Shown here: positions 42,157 through 60,400 of the stretch, in pieces
Layout of the letters: each line of letters begins with the position of its first letter
Position numbering within the stretch: position 1 is the first letter of the stretch
DNA from: Syngnathus acus
Taxonomy: Eukaryota > Chordata > Actinopteri > Syngnathiformes > Syngnathidae
Direction: 5' to 3'
Assembly (NCBI RefSeq): GCF_901709675.1
Contig: NC_051102.1
Location: 4,375,412 to 4,439,411 of the forward strand
Length of the DNA: 64,000 nucleotides
Translations under genes and position numbers: made by a program
Notes under the pieces: generated by a model
Told to the model about the DNA's origin: nothing
Databases searched by the model: none
The model's input: the letters and a program-made list of their open reading frames with translations, nothing else

Positions 42157-44330
42157 CTGATTTTATTTTTCCCAATGGCTGTCACTTATTCACACAGCAA
42201 CTCAACTCAGATTTTTTTTCTTTTGCATTTGTTTTTATAATATGAATGCTTACATGATTATATTACATTACACTCCAAGTCATTTGGCAAGCAAGGTCTT
42301 GGCTTCAATCTTAAGTTGCTACATGGGATGAGTTGTGTGTTGGTTCTCATTACAAGAAAAGATTCATTGATCACACAGACCACCGCATTCAGTTAAGAAT
42401 TTCCCTTGTCTTTTGGGGGGGAAACAAATGTATGAAATTGCTTTCTCTACTTTTAATTTCTTATCTCCAAACAGTGAAATTGTGGAGTTGGAGCTTCTCC
42501 CAAACTGAATGTTCTTACAATCGTAAAGACTGTCAACCAGCCCCTCTTACATTTTTCTCTTCTTAAATTATTGCTGTACGTCTGTCATTCTGAATTTACT
42601 CTCCAAAGTTCCTGTGCAGCTTTTTCTGCTTTAGGTCAGTGCACATCTGTGTTTCTAAAAGGACGTTTCCGTCTTTCACCATTCATCATATTATATTTCA
42701 AAGCTCCTCTTTTTTTTATTTTACACACACACACACGTGCAAAATAAGTCGTGGTTGACAGTCCTAATTAAAAACTACTGTTACACTCAAGTGTTGTATT
42801 CAAGTGGCAGTCAAATGGGAAGATCCTGTCCTTTCTGATCCTTTGTCTCTCTAGCACTAACTGAATTCCTTCCATCCTTCACACTTTTATCTACGTCGGC
42901 TCCTCCTCTCCTGCTCTGTCTTTTCTGTCCTCATACTCTCTCTCCTACACTTTGTGCTCTCTCTCTCTGTCTGTCTTTCTCTCTCCCTGTCTTGGTCCAC
43001 CTCTCTCTCTCTCTTTATGTCTCCATTTGTTTAGGTGTCTATGGTGATGTGCAGCGGGTGAAGATCCTCTACAATAAAAAGGACAGTGCACTTATACAGT
43101 TATCAGATGGCAACCAGGCTCAACTGGGTAAGTTTTTATTCTCCGGGCAGTCTCTTCATATACATATTGATATTTTGTCTATGCTGAGCAATTAATCCGA
43201 ATTCAGAATTATTTAAAATTACTCATTAAACAGGCCTGAAAGATTGTAAATAATATGACACATACAATTTTTTTCCCCCTCAAATGTCTACTTGTCTTTG
43301 TCTATAGCTATGAGCCACCTGAATGGTCAGAAGGTATTTGGTAAAGTGATGCGAGTGACTCTGTCCAAACATCAAACTGTTGCTCTGCCCAGAGAAGGCC
43401 TGGATGACCAGCTGCTTACCAAAGGTAAGAGCACAGAGACTTGGACCACACAAGGTGACACTAACGTCATACTATGTCCCTAGACTTAAAATTATTATTT
43501 ATTTTATTTTTTTCTTCCCCTCAGATTTTTCTGGATCGCCACTACATCGCTTCAAGAAACCAGGATCCAAAAACTTTCAGAACATCTTTCCTCCTTCTGC
43601 AACACTACATCTCTCCAACATCCGGTAGAGCTCATAGAATCCAGCATATTTTCTGTTTTCATTCACCTACATTTGCTACTAATGCACAGATGAATAAGAT
43701 TAGGTACACAACATTGTATTGGTACAATGTTGTGTACCTAATCTTTTGGCTTGCGGATGTTGAGTTAAGTTGCCGTTTGCGTGGGACATTGACGTGTTCT
43801 CCTGTTTACAACGAATCGTCTTTGTCCAGGGACGGCATCGGAGAGGACGACCTGCGTCTCTTATTCTCCAATGGCGGGGGGACGGTCAAGGCCTTCAAGT
43901 TCTTCCAGTAAGAAGCCTTTGAATTAATGTGCATTGTCTCTATTCAAATAGATAAATAAAATCAGTCCGAGAAGGCCATGGACCGCTATATAAAATCCAA
44001 AATCTGATTGGTTAATAGTCTTAAAAAAATTCATAAATGTATTGTCGTTTCAATTGTACAGGGCCAGCAATCCTATGCGTGAAGGCCTTGGGAAGTTTAC
44101 ACGGAATATTTTTAATTAATCTATGCAGTGTAAATCCAACCTGAATGTTCCTTGTTTTGATAATAAAGTCACATTTCAATCTGTGTCCATCGTCCTCTAG
44201 GGACCGTAAGATGGCCTTGATCCAGATGTCGTCAGTAGAAGAGGCCATACAGACGCTGATGGATCTTCATAATTATGACATGGGCGGCAATCACCACCTC
44301 AAAGTTTCCTTCTCAAAGTCTACCATCTAA
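36729..44330 (+). CDS. ptbp2: Polypyrimidine tract-binding protein 2 (neural PTB)
   Basis: PTBP2 is a nuclear RNA-binding splicing repressor with four RRMs that binds CU-rich RNA in neurons and germ cells. Seventeen exons give 522 residues (human 531): 36729-36736, 37315-37336, 37521-37572, 37707-37870, 37950-38021, 38134-38205, 38289-38447, 38692-38802, 39075-39240, 39396-39473, 39760-39872, 41742-41775, 43035-43127, 43308-43424, 43525-43624, 43830-43907, 44201-44330. Start MDG/DVAVGVK/RGSDEL matches human (MDG..EVAVGVKRGSDEL). RRM1 begins near [13 protein letters not shown]2 near [13 protein letters not shown]3 near [14 protein letters not shown]4 near ATLHLSNI, and the end VSFSKSTI is identical to the family. 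An alanine run ([16 protein letters not shown]) lies before RRM3, as in PTBP2. It is PTBP2 rather than PTBP1 by this N-terminus and by its position next to DPYD. Intron 2 has a GC donor. Confidence 0.97.
37337..37520 (+). other. ptbp2: PTBP2 intron 2 with GC-AG splice sites
   Basis: Exon 2 (22 nt) ends GTGAAG and the intron starts GCAAGC. With this donor the protein reads VGVK/RGSDEL as in human. Using the GT eight bases upstream would break the frame. AAG/GCAAG is the usual consensus for GC donors. Confidence 0.85.
39396..39473 (+). other. ptbp2: PTBP2 78-nt in-frame exon (possible cassette)
   Basis: Exon 10 encodes 26 residues rich in Ser, Gly and Tyr ([20 protein letters not shown]...). 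It is a multiple of three and lies in the RRM2-RRM3 linker, where PTB family genes carry alternatively used exons. Skipping it would keep the frame. Whether it is skipped cannot be told from the DNA. Confidence 0.6.
39958..40268. mobile_element. MITE in PTBP2 intron 11, related to the DPYD intron MITE
   Basis: The left end CCGTATTTTTCGAACTATAA and right end TTGTGGTCCGAAAAATACGG are inverted, imperfect, and flanked by TA on both sides. Inside are ATTATAAGGCGCA and GTGCGCCTTGTGG motifs shared with the 33647-33871 element. It is non-coding. A 15-bp direct duplication (TTTGGTTAAGTACCG) lies immediately upstream, overlapping the left boundary. Confidence 0.78.
41380..41880 (+). promoter_or_regulatory. 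ptbp2: Pyrimidine-rich splicing control region around PTBP2 exon 12
   Basis: The 34-nt exon 41742-41775 (ATGGTCACGCC...TTCG) is preceded by about 350 nt of almost unbroken C/T with many TCTCT, CTTCTT and TCCTC motifs, and is followed by more CU-rich sequence. These are binding sites of PTB proteins themselves. In mammals the equivalent 34-nt exon of PTBP2 is repressed by PTBP1, and its skipping shifts the frame and sends the mRNA to nonsense-mediated decay. Its 34-nt length and frame-shifting phase are kept here, and its flanking introns (1.87 and 1.26 kb) are the longest in the gene. Confidence 0.85.
42112..42150. repeat. (TA)n microsatellite in PTBP2 intron 12
   Basis: About 19 TA dinucleotides follow a T-rich stretch. 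ORFs through it are spurious. Confidence 0.95.
43696..43745. repeat. Perfect 23-bp hairpin in PTBP2 intron 15
   Basis: The arms 43696-43718 and 43723-43745 are perfect reverse complements around a TTGG loop. The arm contains ATTAGGTACAC, also found in the foldback arrays at both sides of this gene block, so it is probably a miniature foldback remnant and not an RNA gene. Confidence 0.8.
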
Positions 44331-45754
44331 ACTTGAGAGCCGACTTGAAAGTCCCGTGCCGAACAAGGAGGTCGCTGTCATTGTACATTATCAAATCCAC
44401 ACAAAGAGCGTCAAATTTAAGATTTCTTCCGTTTTTTTGACCAGTAGAAGGCCAGAATGTTGTTAACATTATTAAAAGTCAATACTAGTGATGTTGTGCC
44501 TGCCTTGCTAGTGCCGTGCTCCTTCCTAAAGTGTGATCCAACATCACAACAGTTTGAGCCAGGCCTGCAGTCTGAGTAGACGCCATGCCCTCTATCCTCC
44601 TTTTTTTGGGCTTTGAGTCACTTGTCAGTAAACTGTATGATGGACATGTATGTCATGTTATAACTTGAACCTCTCAGCCCCCAAGTGATTCTTTAGACAC
44701 AGTGCTCAACGTTTAGCCAGGTCGGCATTGAAAATGACTTGGCGTTTTAAAGTCTTTCGAGCAGGCAGGGCTTGCTGTTAATCTCGTGAACAACCACAAA
44801 TGAAACAAAAGGGGAATACAGTACATGGGAGTTACGTGTATTACATGAATGAAGTTGACATAGTCAACTGTAATGTTTTGTTCAAGTCTTTTTGTAAAAC
44901 TCTTCTGGATGAGGTTTCATCACGTGTTCATGGTCTTGGTCTCTGGTTTTAGAGGAGACTGTTTAGATCGAAGTACATGTGCCTTTAGTTCGTTTGGATC
45001 TAACACTTTTCTTGACAATTTCAACAGATTAGTTTAGCATTAGTATTTCCCCATGCATTACTTAGTTTTTACATTCTGTTTTTTTTTTTAAATGACCAAC
45101 CATTTGTGTTGCAGCTGAGGTCAGCTTTTTTTTGTCATTTTTTCTAATTGTAGCTCATCTATTTCTGTTGTGCGCATCAAAGTTTTATTTTAGGGAATCC
45201 TACCATTTTATACTTATAATTTGTGAAAAAAATCTGATTAGCCCATTTATTTTGTCCTATCAATAATTGAATTTAAATTGTGTTGTATGTGTTTTCAGAT
45301 CAGGATGTCTATCCTCTCTGTCTTGGCTGTCAATAAACTTATCTTTGCTCTCCTTTCTCTTTCCACCACACTTTCCCCTTTTGAAGAGAGGCTCAGAGCA
45401 AGTCGTTTTATTGCCGTCTCTTTAAATGCAAATGAGATACTTCACACCCCACGCCCTCCAGATGTGCACCTCCCTTTCTGGTCGGACATATTTGTAGTTT
45501 TTTAGCCAAGTAGACTCTACTTGCAAATGTTTTGATTGTCAACAGCAGAAGACTTGTCATACATAGACACGTAACAAAATAAATCCCCTCACAATACTTA
45601 AGAACAAGTCTTGTAAACAAGCACTGCAGTCAAGACGCGAGAAGCTAACAAATGCATTTAAAACACTGTGTTCCCTAAGAATAAGACAGCACCTTTGCTG
45701 CAATTCATCTGATAAAACTACAAGAAGTGAAAACATAGAATGCACAGTTCAGCA
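44331..45754 (+). other. PTBP2 3' UTR and downstream intergenic
   Basis: No coding exon is supported. An AATAAA at 45332-45337 is a candidate PTBP2 poly(A) signal about 1 kb past the stop. Several T-rich stretches are present. Confidence 0.4.
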
Positions 45755-46690
45755 CAGAAAGACTGATGCACTTCCCTGAGGTTCTGATGCTGGGGGACTT
45801 TCATTGGTTAAACACGCCTGATTCAAATGATCAGTTCATCCTCAGGAGCCTGATAACTGAATCAGGTTGGAAAACATGTAGGAATGCGGCCCACTGCGAC
45901 ACACTGATCCTTTTTTTTTCTTTAATAAATCAAATAATAAAAAATCATGGTCAAAGCTTCACAGAAAGTGAAAAGTGCCACACCCGCCCTCACCCCCACT
46001 TTCTGATTGGCTGTTTGATCTGTGACATCACTTGGACAATCCATTAGGTACACTGCCATTTTCAAGTGTACCAATAACAGGCCACTTTATTAGGGAAATA
46101 TGGTCAAAGGTCACAGGTGTCAAGCTCTAGTCCTCGGGGCTGCGTTCCAATATGTTTTCCAAGTTACCCTCGTTAAGTGCACCTGCGTGAAAAGTTTTAG
46201 CCACTTTCACGTTCTGCAGGAGCTAAAACTTTTCACGCAGGTGCACTTAACGAGGGAATCACACGGACACTCCATTAGGTACACCGCCATTTTCAAGTGG
46301 ACCTAATAACAGGCCACTTTATTAGGGAAATATCATGGTCAAAGGTCACAGGTGTCAAGCTCTAGTCCTCGGGGCTGCGTTCCAATATGTTTTCCAAGTT
46401 ACCCTCGTTAAGTGCACCTGCGTGAAAAGTTTTAGCCACTTTCACGTTCTGCAGGAGCTAAAACTTTTCACGCAGGTGCACTTAACGAGGGAATCACACA
46501 GACACTCCATTAGGTACACCGCCATTTTCAAGTGGACCTAATAACAGGCCACTTCATTAGGGAAAAATCATGGTCAAAGCTTAAATGAAAGTGAAAAGTG
46601 CCACACCCGCCCTCACCCCCACTTTCTGATTGGCTGTTTGATCTCTGACGTCATTCGGACACTCGATTAGGTACACCGCCATTTTCAGGT
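45755..46690. repeat. Foldback repeat array, right copy
   Basis: At 45960-46690 the same repeat as at 300-1310 recurs in the same orientation, again with a 235-bp period and hairpin cores at about 46165-46255 and 46400-46490. It is preceded (45755-45900) by a different fish repeat with CACGCCTGATTCAA and AGCCTGATAACTGAATCAGG motifs that also ends in a GGAAAACATGTAGGAATGCGGCCC-like segment similar to the array's outer arm. Confidence 0.85.
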
Positions 46691-46896
46691 TCGTTCGCGA
46701 AGATTCACGAGTGAACGTCATTTTCTTCGTTTTGTTTTACGGCGAGGTGGCACCAGCTTCCATGCGCATTACCGACACCTACTGGTTGAAGTCATATGAA
46801 CTGAAAAAAGAACGAATCACTTTAGGAAGTTATTCGTTCACTCTCGTTCACTGAAAAGATTCGTTCTTTTGAACGAATCGTTCACTCACGAGTGCA
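46688..46896. mobile_element. Short palindromic-ended element abutting the right array
   Basis: The left part reads TTCGTTCGCGAAGATTCACG then AGTGAACG. The right part holds repeated inverted versions (GAACGAATCGTTCACTCACG). The GAACGAATC/GATTCGTTC pattern is common in fish non-autonomous DNA elements. Exact ends and target duplication are not resolved. Confidence 0.55.
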
Positions 46897-54411
<7,515 letters not shown>

Positions 54412-57400
54412 CTAATCGTCGTCTTCCTCATCTCCGATCATCCCTCCATCTTCCAGAAGCGATTCCTCGGCTTCACTTCTGTTCTCCTTTGCGGCTGCGC
54501 TCTCGTCAGCCAAGTCACTCTCTCCCCCTCTGGCCTCCTCAACCTCATTCTCCTCGTCCGCCATTTTTGGCCCCTCTGCCTTGTCGTCGTCTCTTGAAGG
54601 CTTTGCGGCCGCGGTGTTGGCCTCTGGCGCTCCTGCGGCGCTCTGAAGCTCAGCCAGGGTGGAGGCGGCGGGGAAGCCGGGAAGGCCGAGACCCCCGAGG
54701 CCAGGAGGTAGGAACATTGAGGGGTAGAGGAGGCCAGGGGCCATCGTGGAGAGGAGGAAAGGGTTGAACGCCAGAGAATTGGCCGACATGCCGGCGGCGG
54801 CGAGCAGTGCGGCGGCTTCGCCGTTGATGGAGGAATCAGCCGGGGAATCTGTGGCTGGCATCTGAGGGGTTGCACTCCTATTGCTTTGGGTTTTCTCCAT
54901 CTTCTCTCCACCTTCCTCATCCTCTTTATCAATTTTCATCTTTCTGACAAGACGTCCACCTTCAGCACCAACAGCTTCCTCCTCATCCTCTTTGTCTCCA
55001 CCCTCATCACCATCCGCCCCGTCGTTGTCCTTTTTTGTCTTCCGTTTAACTTCCTCCCCTTCTGCCCCATCTCCTTCCACCGTGCCATTTGTGTTCCCTG
55101 ATGCAGAGGCCACAGCGGCGTTGGAAGCAGCGGCGGCCGTCGCCAAGTTTGCACCAAAGAGCCCGCCGAGGCTGAACATATTTGGGATAGCCGCGGCCAT
55201 GTTGGGCAAGCCCCCCATGCCGGGAAGCATGAGGGGTAGCATGGAGGCGGCGGCGGCACTGGCAGCGGCCTGCTTGGGGTCAGTGGTGGTGGGAAAGGCC
55301 ATAAGACCGGCGGCCAACTGGAGGGACTGGAGGCTCTGGAGGGAGGACAGATCCATTCCTCCGAAGAGGCTGTTCAGCAGTAGAGGGTTGATGCCTCCTA
55401 TCAAATACAGAGTCACAACCTCATAATACTTGGAAAAGGACAAAATCTCACACACTGCATGTGTCGTGAGTTCGAAAACATTACATTGAAAAAAAACTAG
55501 TATGCTGAATAGATGCTGCTTTCTTACCAGCCGACGAAGTGGCGGTGGCCAACGAAGCTTGGGCAGCCTGCGCAGCCGCTGCTGCCTGGGCGGCGGCGGC
55601 CGCTTTGGCGATTTCAGATTTGGGTCGTCGTCCCCGACGTCGGACTCCCTCTTCCCGAATGACAGGACCAGTCAGCAGCCGGTCAAACATGGCTTCTGGG
55701 AGAAAGCCCTGGGCACATTTGTATGTTGGGTTAGAAAATGATTGTGACCAATTCCATCAATTTCTATGGTGTAATTGTAAGTCGAGAACACTGTGGAACA
55801 TTTCGAGATTTCTATCTGTTGGTTAAGAAATGAGGGGGGGGGGGGGGGGGCACTCACCGACTGTTTGACAATATCTGTCCAATCAGGTGCAATTGAAAAT
55901 TCAGGGTTTTCCAATAGCCATCTAGGAAGTTCTTTCATTGGGGGTGCCATGGCCCCACCCATCTGGAAGAAAGAAAGACTTAGTTTCATATCATCAATGA
56001 AAAAAACAAAACTCCAAAATAACACAACTTACCTTGCGCCCATTACGTCGGTTGACCACAGGCACTCTCTCATCTCCTGTCAGAGTGTTGATGTCAATCT
56101 TGTTGGGGTTTCGACAGCGATGACGCTTTTGCTTGGGTTTTGAGAACTGAGACATCAGTAAATCTTCATTCTTCTAGAGTAGCAATGGGGGGGAAAAAAA
56201 AGCATAGTTTGAGAAAAAAAATCAAATAAATTAAGGCAGATCAAATGCATGACAATAATAAAACGTACTGGTGTAAATCCAGACATGTCCATGGTGTACG
56301 TAGGGTGCTGCCTCAGCCACTCGCCGAGCTCTTTGTTGGAAACGGTTGGCTCCTCTTCCTCCATACTACCAGACGCAAGCGATCTTCCACTGGGGCTCTG
56401 TTCTGACACTGCTATGGGTCTGTGCGCACGGGCAGCATCTTGGCCGCCTTCTGCACCTGAAATCTTGGTCCCATCAGCATCATCCTGAGAAGAGAGAGGA
56501 GAACATCATTTTGATTCCTGTAACTTGACTGTGCAGTTTATTTGCTAACAAACGCACCCCAACAGCTCTTTTGTTGCCCATAAAGAGCAGCTCCATGCCC
56601 TCGACATTTTTCCTGCGCCCCCGCCTCCTCCTCATCATCGGCAGGTCAGCTTCCAGCGAACCGTTGGCTCGGTGTCCGGAAGGCGGGGCTTGCTGCAGCA
56701 GCTCCATTTGGGCCTTTAGGGAGGGGTTGGTCACCAGAGCGCTGGGGAAGCCAGCCAATGAGGGAGAGCTCTTGTGTTGATGGTGCATACCCTGGGTAGC
56801 AAAAGGACGCAGTTTTAGAGACTGAAAAACATTTTTTTTTTCTTCCTCCATGAGAGTAAAGGCTCGACAAGCAAGAGAGCTTCTAATAGAGGAGCGCACC
56901 TTGGTGAGATCCATAGCCTGACTCTGGGACTCCAGGGTTGCGTGGCTCTCTCTCAGTTGAGCAACCATCTCCATCAGGTTGCGCCTCTTGGCTGCTCTTT
57001 CTGCCTCAATCTCGATCTTCCTCCTTCTCCTCCTCCTTTGTCGAGGCGCCGTTAGACCCAGAGGATCATCCTAAAACACAAAATCAACTATTACCGCAGC
57101 CATTCGGTCTACGGACAAACTTCAATACCACTACATTTCTGTGTAAAGAAAAAACACAACAGTGATTTATCAGGTTTGAAGAACTCACATGAACATGCGA
57201 TGAAAGCGTTTTATCCTCCATCCCGCCATAAGGGGTGTGGATGGCGCTCATTGTCAGCTCGCCCAAATTTCGCCTCTGCAGCGGGCTCTCGCTTGCTGTG
57301 GCTACTGCTGCTGCTGCTGCGGCGGGTATTGTGGAGCCATGACCTGGCATGAGGTTGCTAGGAAAGTCAAAGATGTGCCGTCGGTTGACAGGCCACTTGC

Positions 57401-60400
57401 CCTTCAGGACAGCCTCACAGATGTTGTCCATCCTGTTAATCATCAATCGATCCTGAGATGTGGAGAAAAGCAGAGTTAGATGAATACAAGAAAGGTGCTA
57501 CTAATAGGATCGGGCTTAATTCGCAGATAAGAATGTGTACTTTAAATAGCACAGGTTACAAAATTGTAAATAGAAATATCACCTCGGCATTTTGGCGTCA
57601 TACCACAAAAATGTTGACAATAGTCATTTCCTAACCAACATGGACTCTCACAAACAGAATGATGCATTTTCACAAGACGCACCTTAGGCCAGAGTGTGAA
57701 GGCATACGTTCTGTCTTGTAAGGCCTGCAAGGCCGAAGTTTCCGTCAAGTCATCAGGGCAAAAGCCATCTCTGGTTTCATCTCGAACAGATGTGCTCAAA
57801 GATGCAATGCTCTCCTCGTCAAAGTTCTTCTGCTCCGACACAGCACTCGCTAAGAAAAGATAGGGAAAGTCATATTTAAGGCTTAATTAAGGAGGGCTTC
57901 AAAATCGTCATCAAGGGATGCAAGCTCATTTTATTATCTGCCCCTGGTACTGAGGACCCATTTAAACTCTGTCAAGTCTTGAGGGAGAAACCAAAAATAG
58001 GCCTCTGAGCAAGTGATGTAAAATCATACGAAGTAGGCAACCAGGAAAAAAAATATTCAAAATATATACTGTAGTTAACACACAATAGAACATGTTATAG
58101 TAATTATTTGAGCCAATAAATTAACACTGAGAAAATGAAAAAACTTTGAATCAGAAGTGTTTCTTATCAATAAAGTAAACAAATTCTCGTACCTTCAGCC
58201 TGCGATGATTTCTCTGATTTGTCATCTTCATCCATCCTCTCCTCCTCTTCCGGGCTTTTGTCGGCATCAGGTGACTTTGGAGACTTGCCGTCTTCCCTCT
58301 CCACTCCATCTTCCTCCTCTGTAGCATTGTGACATGTTTGTGCTTCAAGATCTTCGGAGACCTTTGATATTATCTGGTCCCCGGCAGTCTCAACGGGAGC
58401 CGCACTTGTCTCGTCTTCAATTATTTCTTTGTCTCGTTCAGTTTCCTGAGAAACATTTTGAGTGTTCTCTGTCATCTCCTCACTCGTCTCTTTTTCTGAA
58501 GTGGGTTGTGTCTCTTCTTTAACATCTGACACCGGTGAAGCTGTGGCCGCATTCTCAACTTTAACAGCTGCCTCATTTTCTTCCATTTTTTCAAGAGTTC
58601 CAGTCTCTATGTCATCACTGGCATCCTCTTTCTCAGCCTCTATTTTAACTTCAGGCTTGGCATCTTCTTCCTCAGTTTTCACCTGGGTTTCCTCTGCTGC
58701 CACTTTAGCACTACTAATGGTTATTTCAGCAGAAGCTGCAACACTCGCCAGCTCTGCAGGTGTGAGGAGAGCTGAAGGGCTGCTCTCTGCTGTTCCTATC
58801 CCACTTTTGCAGAGTTCTCCCATGCCGAGAAGAGTCCCTCGCTGGCTAGTAACGCGCTGGTGTGCCTCCAGAAAGGACAAGGTAGTATCATTTTGGATGT
58901 GATAATCTGTTCGACTCACACCGTGCTTTGAGGCTCCGAGGAGGAGGTCCCTGTCATGGCGGCCACACTCCCACCACTCTGGAAGGTCTTGGGAAGGCTG
59001 ACAGAGTTTGAGGCGTTCCGACAGCAGTGGATGAGGGAGAACTTGTTCTCTGATGCGGCGGAGTAATTCAATACGATACAATGTACGAGAAGCACGTTCC
59101 TCTGTGATGGGGTCGATGATCAGCGTTGGGTCGGGGAGTTCTGCCGAGGCAGAAAGATACGTTCAGGTGCAGGTAGGAATGTCAAAACCATAATGCGCTA
59201 ACATTTATGAAGGAGGGAAACGATAAATACAGTCAGATGTGGACGCGTGCGTCATTTCTCACCTGTGTCGGTTTTGACCTGCATGCGACAGACACGTTTG
59301 CACATTGCAATGAAGGAATAGTAATATTTCTCCAGGCTTTCGTCTGTTTTTTTGTCCAGTCGGGCAAAGGCTCTAAATTGGGTCCAGTCAAATTTCTGAC
59401 GCTGGGTGTCAAAGACTACTCCAAACGTGGACACGACGCGGTAAAAGTCAGCCTCCTCACGACGAGTCCATCTAAAATCAAAACAAAAAAAATTCTTTCA
59501 TGTAAATTCTGTATTGGTGACACGACAAAGGAATAAAAATGTAAGAAATAATTTTACCTTTGTCGTCTTTCCTTATAGTACATGGCTCCATCAGTCATCA
59601 AGGTGCTTGTGGTCATGACTGGTGACTCATCTGTTATGAATTGTCCCCCTTTAGCAAAATAAGCACTTCCTTTAGTTAGGTACGGGGTTCCTTCAGCGAT
59701 GAACACTGTTGTTGGATCTTGGATGTAGGCTGCTCCTCCTCCTGTTGCATCTGTAACCATTGTAATGGTCGGTAGGAAGTCCCGGCGTCGTCTTCTTCGC
59801 CCGTCGGGCCTGTTGAGGGCCTCCTGGCGAAGCTGCTCTCTGCGATTGGAACGCTGGTAGGCAGTGATGAGGCGGCGTAGACGGGCTGTCAGAGCTGACG
59901 CGGCCGGCCAATAGAGTCGCTCGTTGGAACCTGCAGCGCCGCCCATGGAAGGCACACCTTGGCCATTTTCATCAGATTTTCCTTTAAAAGTGAGAGGATA
60001 AAAATGTGAATTCGAGATGAACCTCAAATAAAGACGGGGGGGAAAAAAAAAAATATATATATATATATACTGTATATATATATATACCAGTACACTTGCT
60101 AAATTTGTATAATAAAATGTTTCAGGTTGACACTCATGAAGTTGACCTGTGAGGAAAAGCACAGGATTCAAGTTCATCCATTTCGTTTTGTCATAGATTG
60201 TTTGCTCTTTTCAACTTTGAAATTTAGTTGATTAGTGAGGAAAAATAAAGTATGTGGATTCATATTGATTGACATGTTTTTGGGTCAGAATAAAGTTTTG
60301 ATAGATTCATTTATAGTTGTGCAATTAGGAAACATGTTTCCCTTTTGATTCAACAGCACAATAAATACCCTCTGCTTCTCCATCCCCGGTGTCATCGAGA

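Noticed and set aside
43696-43745. microRNA precursor
   Set aside because: The stem is perfectly paired and short with a 4-nt loop, unlike animal microRNA hairpins, and its core sequence is shared with repeats.
36729-44330. Assignment as PTBP1 or PTBP3
   Set aside because: The N-terminus DVAVGVKRGSDEL, the alanine run before RRM3 and the DPYD neighbour fit PTBP2.
54489-55426. Plus-strand ORFs of 90-180 codons opposite the last CHD7 exon
   Set aside because: They are shadows of the GC-rich Ala/Leu/Pro codons of the CHD7 tail on the other strand.
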